From the NCBI RefSeq assembly GCF_009905375.1, contig NC_133650.1, positions 297,661,957 through 297,725,956 on the forward strand: a stretch of DNA of 64,000 bases, in the 5' to 3' direction. Shown piece by piece: positions 33,766-45,795 of this stretch; within the stretch, counting starts at the first letter, position 1, and every line of letters starts with the position of its first letter. Position numbers and translations under genes: made by a program. The notes under the pieces were generated by a model that was given only the letters and a program-made list of their open reading frames with translations, did no database searches and had not been told where the DNA came from. The stretch is from Apium graveolens (Eukaryota; Streptophyta; Magnoliopsida; Apiales; Apiaceae).

Positions 33766-35560
33766 AATATCTAAAAAGTTATTAATATAAATAAGTATTA
33801 TAATGGTATTTGGTTTTTACTGTTAACTAACTTTAATTTTATATTAAAGTTCAATATATATTAATAAAATTTTATTATATTTAATTGATAAATGGCATGC
33901 GATTGAGGCATGCTTTTGTACCTACATGGCAGGTGGTGAAATGCGAAGAAAGCCATAACATGTAGACGCAACGTGCTATGTTGATGAGATGTATCTACTG
34001 GATCGTCCCCTTGGATACCCTCTGCTAACATCCGGCCACCAACTGTAATATTCTAACATGGGGTTACTAATAAAATATCTGCAACCCTCTCTTTCGTTGT
34101 GACTCCGTTTGTGTGTGTTTTTAAGTTTTAATTTTAGTCAATGTTATTTATTCATACGTTATTTATAATTACAGTATAACTAAGCTCTCCAGCTTGGATA
34201 AAGACTTCATGTTGCTCCACTTCCATTTCTAAAAAACCCATTTTATTTTAAGCTAAATAGTCAATAAAACTTGGCACATATCATTTTCGGGGTTTTTTTC
34301 CCAGAAAATACTCAAATTGTAAATTATATATTTACAAAAATACGGCACAATCTTTTATGTAACATGAAATACGATCTTACAATTTCATATGCAACCGGAC
34401 ATGCATGTTTTCAACCTAATTTTTATGCAAACAATTTTATAGGTAATTTTGTCAACACTTTAATAAAAAAGATCAAAAAGCTGTAAATTTTTGATAAATT
34501 TCTTACTTCCTGCGTCTCACTAGATCTTTTACATGGCTTTTAACTCATGATTGACACACATTTTAAGATTATTATAAAATATAATTTTATAATTTATTTT
34601 TAGAATTTTCTTTTTTTTATAAAAGTTTGAACATTATATTTTTATTTAAAAAAATATTTAAAATTATTTACGGAACCATATTTTACGGGAGTCTTAAAAT
34701 GCGTACCGATTCTCCGTCATCCCAATATAAACATCCAAGTGGGACTGAGGGATGTAATTGGGTTTTATTTGAGACTGAGGAACAAGGTTTATGTTAAAGT
34801 ACTAATAAATTAAAAATGTAATATAAAAGTTTAGAATAAAGTTACTGAGAATATTAAACAATCTAGTACAAAGACGACATATGGTATGTGTAGGATCAAT
34901 TATATACGTGCTAATAAAATAAATTAACTAAAAATTATGTAATAAAAAGGTTAAATAATATTTTAATTTGATATATATACGTATTTAAAAAAAATTACGA
35001 GGTAATAACAGAATACAACCTAGATTCCTGGAAAAAAAAAGAAGAAAAATAATATAAGCTAGATTAAATATGTAGGGGAATAATGAGGTAAAAAGTGGTA
35101 GGACATGGACTACATGGATGTTAGCGACAACATGTTACCACTCCGGTCTCCAGATTACTTGCAGTCTGCCCTATGTATTCTCCTATGCAAGTTGCAGACA
35201 ATTATAATATGTCCAAGTCCTGTGAAATTTAAAATCTGCCCTATGCATTTTAACTTTTTTTCCTTTCATAAAACAAGTATTTTGATTTAAATTTACCAAC
35301 AAATTCTAGATATATTTTTTGATTAACTTCCCGTCCAGAGAAATGTTAAATCTAGAGCAGTTTTATAAAATTCAGAGCATAAAAGAGGTGAAAAGACTAA
35401 AATGCCCTCCCTGGATATACATCAACAATCCTAGCAAAAATTAATATGAGGGTAATTTCATCTTTTCACGCTGAGAATTTTACAAAATTGTGTTAGATAT
35501 GATTTATAGAACACACGATTGTTAGGGATTAACACCCTTAGATCATTATTTCAAGGGTCC
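33766..35560. other. AT-rich intergenic DNA
   Basis: I see no gene, RNA gene or complete mobile element. The short ORFs present have AT-rich, non-protein-like composition. Confidence 0.5.
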
Positions 35561-35775
35561 AGATTTAAAAAAAATAAATTAGCCTTCCGCGGAAACCTTA
35601 CATAATTATTTCAAGGGCCCAGATCTAAGTAATTTTATTTAGCCTTTCGGGGATATTTTCCGCGGAAGGACATTTCTCCTTTCCGCTAATAATATCCGCG
35701 GAACAGAGAAATGCCCTTCCGCGAAAAATATCCGCGGAAGATTAAAAAAAATTTCTTAGATGTGTACCCTTAAAA
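35521..35775. repeat. fold-back element with CCGCGG palindromes
   Basis: Arms 35644-35678 and 35706-35740 (35 bp, about four mismatches) can pair around a 27-nt loop. TCCGCGGA-type palindromes occur four times between 35587 and 35740. Upstream, a block TTATTTCAAGGGYCCAGAT is directly repeated (about 35546 and 35606). CCCTTA words near both margins suggest a small MITE-like unit, but the termini are not certain. Confidence 0.6.
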
Positions 35776-35784
35776 TATAGGGTG

Positions 35785-36380
35785 ATGGCCCCAAATGTCA
35801 TTTTTGGGGGCAAATGACCCTCATTCTCACTTTCTGAATAATTGGCACCAACTGTCACTCCAAAACGTAGTTTCAGGTGAAGTTTTTGTTATTAATGAAA
35901 AACGCGATTTCGTGTTCTGTTTTAAATTTTTTTTTTGGAAAAATGCAACTTCAATTTGTGTTTACGGGGGCAAAACGCAATCTCAGGATGAGCTTCTCAT
36001 ATTAACTCATTTTGGATATGCGTTTTGAATTTTGTTTTTTGCATCATGAGAAAAACTCGGTTAGAAACTGCGTTTTTACGAAAAACTCATTTTGAAACGA
36101 CGTTTTTATATCCATAAACTCAAGACGAGACTGTGTTTTTTACCGAAAAAATTTCTGAAATTGTGTTTTTAGCAAAAACTCGGTTTGAAACCACATTTTT
36201 CAAGAAAAACACGAAACGAAACTGCGTTTTTATTTTATTTAAAAAAAATAAAAAAAACTGTTATAGAAAAACTCAAGAAAAATTGTTATTTCACCCGAAA
36301 CGCCGTTTTCAAATGACATTTATGACCAAAAATTTAAAAAATGACATTGATGGTCATTTGACACAAATTAATTCTAAAAT
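35785..36380. repeat. MITE-like unit with an AAAACTCGGTTTGAAAC minisatellite core
   Basis: Both ends carry AATGTCATTTTT-type words in opposite orientation (about 35796 and 36338). The centre (about 36045-36240) is a degenerate tandem repeat of about 40 bp: AAAACTCGGTTTGAAACTGC followed by a T-run. ORFs through it are by-products of the repeat. Confidence 0.5.
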
Positions 36381-36659
36381 CCGACACCATTAAAATTTAA
36401 CCAATTTAACCAAGACACAATTGCCATCGTCAGAACAGATTTAACCCCTCTCGTCGATTATCTGTATAAAAAACAAGACTTATCAATTATCATCTGGGAG
36501 TTTGAACTCGATTATATAACTCTGACTCTGTTCGGTAAATTGATAAACTAATAGGTAAATCTATACTTAAATCATTTCATTTTTCTTTATACAGACCAAA
36601 AACAAATTGAATTAACAAAGGTTGTAGGAAGGTGTATGTATACAGTACACTAGTAGTAG

Positions 36660-36794
36660 ACTACATCTCGTCGGCGAGAAAGAAAGAGAGACACACGGAG
36701 AGAGAGAGAAAGAAGCAGCTGCTACTGAATCACATTATGTATTAGTATTAACTAAATATTGTCTGAATCTGAAATGAAGTGAAGTTACACAAAC
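36660..36794 (+). promoter_or_regulatory. 5' leader of the coiled-coil gene with a GA-rich tract
   Basis: A GA-rich run (about 36677-36716, GAGAGAGAGAAAGAAG) precedes the ATG at 36795. GA or CT tracts are frequent in plant leaders. No clear TATA box is chosen. Confidence 0.4.
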
Positions 36795-39710
36795 ATGAAA
36801 ATCACTAGAAATCTCGACCCTCCATCTATTCCCCAATCTAAAACCCTAACACCATCTTCCCAACATTCAGATCTTCCCAAACTAAGACAACCTAGTACTA
36901 TCCGCAAGCCACCTCATCGGAAACCTCGTACCACCGCCGCCGGAGTCCGATTAAAGAGAGACGGAGCTCCGGTTGGTAAACGGAGCAGACCCGAGACTCC
37001 TCTCTCGAAATGGAAAGTCAATGAAGTTGTTAAAGATGCTCCTGTTGAAGATGACTCGGTCACTGAGTTAACTCGGAAGAATGTGAGAAAAATTAATAAA
37101 AAGAAAGATGTTTTGATCTCGGCGAGAAAACTCGCTGCTGGCCTTTGGAGATTGCAGCTGCCCGAAGCTCCTAAAAATGTCGGTAATCGACTCGAAAATG
37201 AGCAATTAGGTTTACAGGTATTTTTACTAATTAAAGTTTTGCTTTTTTGTTAGCTTTATCTCGAAATGTAGCTTGTTTTCGTATAAAGTTTTAATCTTTT
37301 CGATGTGTGTTGGTTGAGTAGCTTGTTTTTGTATAAAGTTTTAATCTTTTCGATGTGTGTTGGTTGTAGCTTGTTTTCGTATAAAGTTTTAATCTTTTCC
37401 ATGGGTTGGTTGATTTGGGATCTGTACTAATTATTGATGCATTGCGTGTTTCAAGACTTGGCTTATTGTTTGTGTTTGCTACATTACAGCAGTCTACATC
37501 GGGGCATATCGAGGCTGCTTATCTTACTCATCGTAGTAGTACATTGTATGGTTCCCATCTCAAGGATCTGCCTTCAAGTCCTCACTCTGCCTGTGGTCAC
37601 AAAAATGAGAGTTCTCGGAAGGTAACACTTCAGTTTGAATCTTGATTGGATTTATCGTTTCTGTTATGTATTTTTAGAGACACGCTTGTGGTCCTTTATA
37701 TGGTTTCAATAACATGGGCACATTTGTATTTTGTAAACTGTAAAGTTGCTGTGAACTTGCAAGTATCCTTAATTTGTTATATTGATCGGTTATCATACTG
37801 CTAAGTTTCTAGCTAGCGGTACAGAAGATAGATGTACTTTGTTAGAGGGAGACTGTACTAAACTCATGATGACTACAACATAAATGCTGAAAGTGTTAAT
37901 TGTTAGCTTTTGATGTGTAGTTGCCACTGTGTTCCACAATTGTCTAGATGAATGTATTTTGAACATATGGGTTATTGGACGACAATTTCAGTAGTGGCCA
38001 AAGTACACTGATAACTCTCCTTGTCGAAATTTCTCCTAATCAATTTTATGGTTAATTTTATGTCACGTGATGGTAGTGTCATTTTGGATTCTTTGATTGG
38101 AAGTCAATGGGTTCTAAAATATATTTTTGTTCCTTTTTTAGATGAAAGCTTCATTACATAATTCTAATCCTGCGATGGAAGGTGCAACAAAGTGGGATCC
38201 TGTGTTTTGGAAGGCATTAGACGAAGTCCAAAGTATATACAGCCATTCAAAGCCTATCCACGAACAGGTAGGTGCTGTGTCTATGGTCTCTGCACTGGAG
38301 CTAGAACTTGAGCAGGCTCGTGGGCGAATTCATGAACTCGAGACTGAACGACGATCATCAAAGAAGAAAATTGAACAGTTTCTGAAAAAATTGAGTGAGG
38401 AAAGGGCTGTATGGCGAAGCAGAGAGCATGAGAAAGTTCGAGCTATTATTGATGATATAAAATCTGATCTGAACAGAGAGAGGAAAAATCGTCAGAGAAC
38501 TGAAATAGTTAATTCCAAGTTAGTCTCTGAGTTAGCTGATGCCAAGCAATCAGCAAAACGTTTTATGCAGGATTTTGAGAAAGAGCGCAAGGCTAGAGAA
38601 CTAATTGAGGAAGTCTGCGATGAGCTTGCTAAGGAGATTGGAGAAGACAAGGCTGAACTTGAAGCACTAAAGAGAGAATCTTTGAATCTGCGGGATGAAG
38701 TGGAAGATGAGAGGAGGATGTTGCAGATGGCCGAGGTTTGGCGTGAAGAACGAGTGCAGATGAAGTTAGTAGATGCAAAGGTGACACTTGAAGAGAAATA
38801 CGCAGAGATGCATAACATAATTGCTGATTTGGAGACATTTCTTAGTTCAAAAAGTTCGATAGCTGATGTGGAGGAAATGGGAAGAGCAGAGCTCCTTCGA
38901 CAGGTTGCAGCCTCTGTGAATGTCAAGGATATCAGTGCATTTACATATGAGCCATCAAATCCAGAAGATATTTTCTCTATTTTTGAGGATGTTAAATTTG
39001 GTGAACCCAATGAGAGGGAGACTGAAAATTGTGGGATATACAGTCCAGCCAGCCATGCTTCAAAAGTTTGCGCTGTTAGTCCAGAGGCAAAAAATTTGTA
39101 TAACAAAGAAGAAAATCAGAAAAATTTCAGTTCTTATCCGAGTCAAAATGGAGAGGTAGAAGATGAAGATAGTGGATGGGAAACTGTAAGCCATGTGGAT
39201 GACCAGGGCTCAAGTTATTCGCCTGATGGTAGTGATCCATCTGTGAACAAGTTACGCTCCGAAAGTAGCGTGTCCGGAAGTGGAACTGAATGGGAAGACA
39301 ATGCAGGTGAGGAGACACCTACCGAGATCATTGAAGTCTGTTCTGTACCAACTGGGCAACTGAAAAAGGTATCATCCATATCTAGGTTGTGGAGGACATT
39401 GCCAAACAATGGTGAAAACTACAAGATAATAGCAGTGGATGGTCTGAAAGGAAGACTTTCCCATGGACGTCTTTCAAATGGGACTGTAACTTCCCTAGAT
39501 CATGGTTCAGGTAAAGGCGGGCTCAGTCCAACGGAATTGATTGGACACTGGAGCTCTCCAGAGTCGAGGAACCACCACATAAACCGGGGGACGAAAGGTT
39601 GTATAGAATGGCCACGTGGCCATAAAAAGAGTTTGAAATCAAAGCTTCTGGAGGCAAGGATGGAGACCCAAAAGATTCAGTTGCGCCAAGTCTTAAAGCA
39701 GAAGATCTAG
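36795..39710 (+). CDS. coiled-coil protein of the Arabidopsis At3g20350/At1g50660 type (about 707 aa)
   Basis: Exons are 36795-37217, 37490-37621 and 38142-39710, joined by GT-AG introns in phase 0, totalling 708 codons. The N terminus is basic and Pro-rich (RKPPHRKPRTT), followed by a short conserved-looking segment LISARKLAAGLWRLQLPE. Exon 3 opens with KWDPVFWKALDEVQSIYSH and a long coiled coil (about residues 230-420; SALELELEQARGRIHELE). An acidic/Ser region follows, and the tail LKSKLLEARMETQKIQLRQV ends in LKQKI. This matches plant coiled-coil proteins annotated vaguely as cytoskeleton- or transport-related and related to BRANCHLESS TRICHOMES. A precise function is not known to me. The acceptor of exon 2 could instead be 3 bases later (CAGCAG). 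Confidence 0.88.
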
Positions 39711-40514
39711 GTACGACCAACTCTTACGACCCCAAACCCGCAATGCAAAGTAAACTAATAAAACTGGACAACATCAATGTTCCATTACCTGGCCATGCAA
39801 GTTTTCAACTTCCAGACCAAGATTGCTCAGAGGCTGTTGGGAGGATACACGAAGAGATAAGTATTGATTTCTTGGAATTTCCATTTAATGGTTCTTCCTC
39901 ATTGATCACATCTCATCACCCATCTCCACCCTTTGTAAAATGATCTTAATTTGAGGTGCTGGTTTTATATCACTAGTAGCTTTAGTTTTGCTTATTTAGA
40001 TTCAGCTTCCTAGTTACGAGTAGACCTGAAAGTATGATGTATTGTGTATTACCATATCATAGTAGAAGGTTGAAATTTCTCCTGCTGTTGTAACTTTATG
40101 TCTAGGCATGTTGCTGAAATGGAAAGGAACGTTAGTATTTTCTTGTCCTCTGCTGCTTCTACTACGCTACTTAATTATTGTTATTATTTTATTTTTGCTA
40201 TTGAACATGTCAGTTTTATTTTTCTTTAGATTATTGCTGCATCTTGTTATACTGCTTCAAAATTTATAAAAACACGCTTTAGTAAGCACCGGCTAATACA
40301 ACCAGATTTCAGATACTAATAGGTTGTGAGTTTATAAAACTTGCAAAATGTAGCATGATTAACAAGCACCTTTCCAAACTTGATGAATAATAGTTACTCA
40401 ACAAAACAACCGTGTTTGTGTTTGTGTTTTTCTTACCTGATTATAATTACGGAACTTACAGAAGTGTTCTGCTTGCAGTTCGATTCTATGTAGATATATG
40501 GCCGGCTAAGTAGC
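39711..40514 (+). other. 3' flank of the coiled-coil gene with a second open frame
   Basis: Starting inside the last exon (about 39633) and running to a stop at 39941-39943, a different frame stays open for about 100 codons past the annotated stop. Its residues look protein-like (VPLPGHASFQLPDQD, EEISIDFLEFPFNG). This could be an alternative or ancestral C terminus. The rest is AT-rich 3' UTR and intergenic sequence. Confidence 0.4.
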
Positions 40515-40609
40515 AGGGGTAATTCTCCTATCAGATGCACTACGCACTATGAACTTTAAGGTATCCTTCGACTCTAGTGCGTAGTGCATCTGATAGGAGA
40601 AGTACCCCT
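40515..40609. repeat. 95-nt near-perfect hairpin
   Basis: Arms 40515-40549 and 40575-40609 are 35 bp each with a single mismatch (A versus C), around a 25-nt loop. The stem includes TCAGATGCACTACGCACTA. I see no ORF or wider element around it. It could be a miniature fold-back element or the precursor of a young small RNA. Confidence 0.8.
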
Positions 40610-41244
40610 ATGTTAGTTGGCACCAAAGAAATGTTTGAAGTCAGGCTACCAGAGCAAACTATCTCGTTTGTTAAAAAGATGCGTTGCAGTCTTGCAGAGA
40701 AATTGCACAGTTGTACCATCTTAAAAAGAAGATAATAAAAGATCCTTTTACTTTTATGTTCTTCTGATGCTAATACAATCTCTTGTAAATTGCAGCGATG
40801 TCTCGAATTAAGTAGCATGTGTTAGTTGTGGCAGAGTTGAGCCTACATCGACTATTATACCTGTCTAGGAACCAAATCTTTCTTGATTCTTATAATCAGA
40901 ATGAATCAAGCTCAGCTTTGTTTTGTAGTATTAAGATTTAGTCATGTTTCTTTGTTTCCTACAAAAAAATTGATAAAAATTTCCAATAATGTGTTCTTAC
41001 AAAGGTACATTATTCGTCTGAGTACTGAATAAGAAATATAACTGTATTAAGTAAAATACTTGTAAATACTGAGTATCTTGAATCAAAGAACATGCAGAAG
41101 AGGCAACTAAGAATATACTCGAGGACATCTAAACATTAAAATTCAAGTAATTAGCTAAGAAAAACGGACAATGAAAATGTAAAAAATTGACTCTCAATGA
41201 ACTGAAAATGTGAGAAAATTGAGAGGAAAGTGTTATCACAAGTG
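40610..41244. other. intergenic DNA between convergent genes
   Basis: This is non-coding sequence between the plus-strand coiled-coil gene and the minus-strand NLR, which converge here. I see nothing specific in it. Confidence 0.5.
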
Positions 41245-43731
41245 TCAGTAACAGGAAGCTGAGGGTGAGGGTGTTCTATGTATCATATATATCCCACACG
41301 TCTTCACATTCACTTCTTCTCCGCTTCCCTGAAACAAAACATGAAGTATATCTCCACTTGTGAGAGATATGTCCTTTCCGATAATGCTCTTTACCGTAGA
41401 ACGTGCTATAACAATACTACTAGGCACATCTATGTAATATTTGTATTCGATACCCTGGGTTTTATTAGTAATAACAGCCTTAATGGTGTAATAAGTAGCA
41501 TCCCTGCTTTTGCTTGATGTATAATACACAAAGAGAGCGTCAAGTAAGATGTTATCTCCCACGATTGGTGGGGTATCAAATGATACTACACTTCCACTGC
41601 ATGCGTAGCTGAACCATTCTGCAAGCTCCCCGTTTGGTAGATCATCTTTAGATGAAGACAGGTATGGCCGTACCTGTGGACAGAGTTTTACAAACGTGAT
41701 TGACTGATTGTGTGTCACTGAGAGAGAATTATACTAAGAGGTGGAGGGTTCAAGAGCTGAGACATGTGTGCGTGAGTTTTTTAAATTTATGTAATTGAAA
41801 ACTAGAAAAAGTAGAGAGACAAACCTCTGTGGAGGTCTCTATCAAATTTGTTACTTTGAGCTTGCTGCAACCAGTAAAAGTCGGAGTTTCCAATTCCTTC
41901 AACATTGATAGATCTGGTACACTTTGTAGGTTTGTGCAATCCCGAACTTGAAGTATTTGAAGATGAGGAGGAAGTGGCGGAAGTGACTGAAGGCTGAAGC
42001 ATTTCCATATATCCAATTTTGTCAACTGTTTCAAGCCGGAGAAGTCGGGTAACTTCTGCAGTGTTTTATGTTTATATATATTTAAGTACTTCAGATCCAA
42101 AGGAAGTTCCGGAAAGGAGGACCCAAAACTGGTAAGACTGACCAATGTAAGATCTCGTAGATTGTAAAGCTTAGTAAGACTGAAAGGTATGGTTGAAGAG
42201 ACACTCTGGCCATCATCGATTAGAGTTAACTTTTGCAGACAGGAAAAGCTTTGGATAGTTGGCAGCCATAACCTTATATTACATCTCAGACTTAATTCTT
42301 CCAACTTCATGTTTCTTACGGTGTCCGGCAGATCAATCTTAAAGTTGTCCTTTTGATTAAGACTTAATTCTGTAAGTGATGTAAGATTCCATATGCTAGT
42401 GGGCACATATTTAAGCTTATTGTTCACATGCAACTCCTGTAAATTACTCAATAGTCCGATAGAATCTGGTAATTCATCAATTGCTGAGCCATTAGCGTCG
42501 AGCCTTATTAAGCTTTTCATCATTCCTAATTGTTCAGGCAATCGTTCCAGCATCGAACAGTATTTCACGTTCAGTACACGAAGAAACTTCAGCTTCCATA
42601 CACTATTTGAAATACTAGTAAGGTTTTTGCAATCAGAAAGTTGCAGATCCACCAAATTTATCAACATTCCAAAAGATTCAGGCAATTGTGCAATTGCACT
42701 AAAACTTGCATCAAGCATCCTCAAGCCTTTCATATTCCCGAATTGCTCAGGTAACTTTCCTAGCTTCTTGCAACCATACAATCTCAGCTTGACCAAATTA
42801 AACAGGCCTGTAAACGAGTCCGGCAATTTCCTTATTGCAGTATAAGTTGCATCAAGTGTCTCTAAGCCTTCCATATTCCCAAAATTTTTAGGCAACTCTC
42901 TAAGCTTCCGGCAACCCTCCAATCGCAACTGCACCAATTCCTTAAGGTGAGAAATTGAATCTGGAAGTTTCTCAATCGCGGTATGACTTGCATCAAGCAT
43001 CCTTAATCCTTTTAGATCACCCAATTGCTCTGGCAATCGCTTCAGATTGTAGCATCTGGCCAAATTTAAATGCCCCAAATAAGTGAGTTGTTTGATAGCC
43101 TGTTTTAAACAACACAACACATCAAAGTTAGAACACTCCAAACATATTTATACATGTTATACATCATAGTTTCTTGTTTTACATAAAAAGCTGAACTATA
43201 TATTAGTACACGAAAGAGGAATTAAATTTAAAAAAATAATATGAAATTATGTTTGATACCCTGGGACTCTTCCACAATGTCTTTAATTTGCTGGATGACA
43301 CGTCAAGAGAGACAAGTTTTCGAGGAAGAAAACTAGAAGATAAATGTGTAACCGGGGAACCGCGCCACCGAATGCTCCTTAGCTCAGGAAATACATTTGT
43401 AAAATTTCCCTTCATGTCTTGTGCATCATTTATTTCAAGTATCCTCAAGTTGGACAGCTTATCAAATATCTCAGGAGCAATTTGTCCTTGCATGGACATG
43501 TCTAATATAAGGCCTTCAATTTTGTTTCTTCCCTGGTTTGATTATTAGAGAAGGAAACAATATGAGACACCAATATAAGAATCTGCTTATACAATGATAA
43601 TTTTTTTTATCCATCTCAAGAAAATAATGAGTTATATACAGTGTTTAAACATCAGAAATCGGACAACTGTGCATTTATTTGTTAAAATTAGCATTAGGTG
43701 AGAAAATTCGGGATTAGGCTGACCTAGGCAG

Positions 43732-43985
43732 ACCCGTAAATGGACCTTTATGAGCTTCTAAAATATCTTTTAGGCCATGACCAATGCCCCAGTTGGTCTT
43801 ATACATATGACCTGCTATCAGGAAAAGAATTGCAATAGCTAAATGATGGTGTGCGATATCGGTCAGCCATAGACCCCCAGTTACTGGATCTAATCCTCCA
43901 CGAAAAGTAAGAAAGTCTGAATATTTTGACCAATTCAAGGTGAAAAAGGGAGTTGCTCCCTCAGCAAAACTGGGATAAATAATAA
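43732..43985 (-). pseudogene. psaA: plastid psaA fragment (NUPT) in the NLR intron
   Basis: About 250 bp encodes a stretch of photosystem I PsaA, for example [19 protein letters not shown] and [17 protein letters not shown], in frame on the minus strand. It is a fragment without start or end, lies inside intron 2 of the NLR (43533-44244) and is clearly plastid DNA moved to the nucleus. At least one residue differs from the usual protein (K in HMYKTNWG). GACCTAGGCAG and CCGCCTAG-type words flank it on either side. Confidence 0.9.
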
Positions 43986-44135
43986 ATTGAAATTATATTT
44001 CATAGAAAAAAAAAATCCGGATAGTGCTCTAATAATCTTCCCAGTTAATTTCCGCCTAGTCTATTAATCGCCAGAAGGTACCTTAACCGCCTACATTTGT
44101 AGCCTAACTGGTCTTCTCTAGCAAGCGTTATGCCA

Positions 44136-44245
44136 GTGGAAAGTGAGGCCAAATAAACTAACAGAGCACATTTTTAGGTTTCTTTATCTTGTGCAAGTGG
44201 AAAGTGAGGTCAAATAAACTAACAAAGCAGATTTTTAGGTTTACC
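44136..44245 (-). repeat. 61-bp tandem duplication beside the NBS-exon donor
   Basis: GTGGAAAGTGAGG...TTTTTAGGTTT occurs at 44136 and again at 44197 (period 61, few differences). The duplication lies in intron 2 and abuts the splice donor of the NBS exon. Confidence 0.8.
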
Positions 44246-45633
44246 TCTATATTGTGCATATCCCCGGGTGCTCCTCGCCAGAACAGGCCTTTGCTCCTCC
44301 CTAGTTCCCTTCCCATGCCTTGTATAAGATTATGCATCCTGAACTTATCATCTTCGTCAATTGTTAGTAGACATCTTTCTACTAAAATTGGTATTCCAGA
44401 GTCTGGAAAGAATTTACATGAATTGAATATGTGAACAGCCTCATCTTTGACCTTACCAATGAAGAAGAATGCAATATAAAGAAAGATTGACTTCTCTGTC
44501 TTATCTTCTAATTCATCGTAACTCAGTTGAAGTATTTTTTGTATCCCTTTATTTGGAATTTCACAAAGCTTTGCAAGTTTAGCTTTCCAAAATGCCAAAT
44601 CAGTCCTACCGCGTAAAGATGAACCTAACAGCTTGAGAGCTAATGGAAGACCTCCAGCATAAGTTACAAAGCCTACTGCGAGCTCTCTAAAATTTTCAGG
44701 CGGCATTGGTTTACCGAAGGCCTTATAACTAAAGAGCTTCAATGAGTCACTGTGTCCCAGTACCCTCACCATGTAAATATCTACTTTTGATATATATACT
44801 TCTAATTGATTCAGAAGGTTTGCATCTCTTGTTGTAATAATGATTCTACTTCCGGTGGAAAACAAGTTCCCAAGCCTTACAAGCAATTCTGAATGGCTTG
44901 ATTGGACCAAATCATCCAGAACAATGAGAGCTTTTTTGGAGAAAAGATTGTTTTTTAATATCCTTATACCATTCTCAACATCAGGGACCTTATAATCCTT
45001 CCTTCTGAAAAGCTTAATCAAGACTTGGTTAAGTAAAGAAAGTAGAGGACTACCTTCTTCTGAATATTTAACATTTTCAATAAAGCAGCTGATATCAAAT
45101 TTGTTTGAATATTTGTTATAGAAAGCTTGGGCAGTTGTAGTTTTTCCGATTCCCCCCATCCCACAAATCCCAATGGCGCGGACATCATTGGACTCCATGC
45201 TTAGTTTTTGATATATCTCTTCAATGGAAGTATCGATTCCATATAAACATTCATCTAGGTGTAGTACATTTGTGCATGTTTGTGCTGCTACTTTCTCCAC
45301 AATGTCTTGAATGGTTTTTGATTCATCCCTGCAGATTAAAAAAAATAGTTTCAGATTGTACCCTGTCAGTTTACACACACGTATCTGCACTATAATCAAG
45401 TAATCCCAATAATAAACCCAAGGAAACTGGAATCACATGTTTGCAAAAAAGAGAGGAGAAATTTCAACTTTAAATGGATTATGATTTTTTTCCTGTTTGC
45501 AGAGAGTTTTATTTTTGTAACCTGTATCTTACTCTTGTCAGAAGGTCATGACAATTCATAATGAAATTCCATATGGTAAGTTGCAGTCAAATAAAAATAT
45601 CACGATACTTGAAAAAACAGATATAGTGACATA

Positions 45634-45795
45634 CTCGTTTGCATCTTTTAGAGATGCTATCCTGAAAGCTCTGCAGTTTGAGCAAGAGCAGGTTTCCACA
45701 CGTCTATGATATCAACAGAGTAACTTTCCACTCGTTCATGATATCAACAGAGTAACGTATCCTATGATAATCTAGAGCTTCTTGACTCACAGGGT
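45634..45795 (-). repeat. degenerate duplicate of the TIR-exon end inside intron 1
   Basis: The sequence from ACTCGTTTGCATCTTTT resembles the end of the TIR exon and its donor (46001-46130), with several indels. Part of it (TTTCCAC...CAACAGAGTAAC) is repeated in tandem about 32 bp apart. It is an exon-end fossil within the intron. Confidence 0.7.

Noticed and set aside
36133..36393. 86-aa ORF with repeated KTRFET-like residues
   Set aside because: It is produced by the AAAACTCGGTTTGAAAC minisatellite; no independent support.
38492..39106. Minus-strand 204-aa ORF opposite the coiled-coil exon
   Set aside because: Ser/Leu-rich complement of a Glu/Lys-rich coiled coil, a common artefact.
43714..43938. 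A functional psaA gene
   Set aside because: It is a fragment with no start or end, inside a nuclear intron; a plastid insertion explains it.
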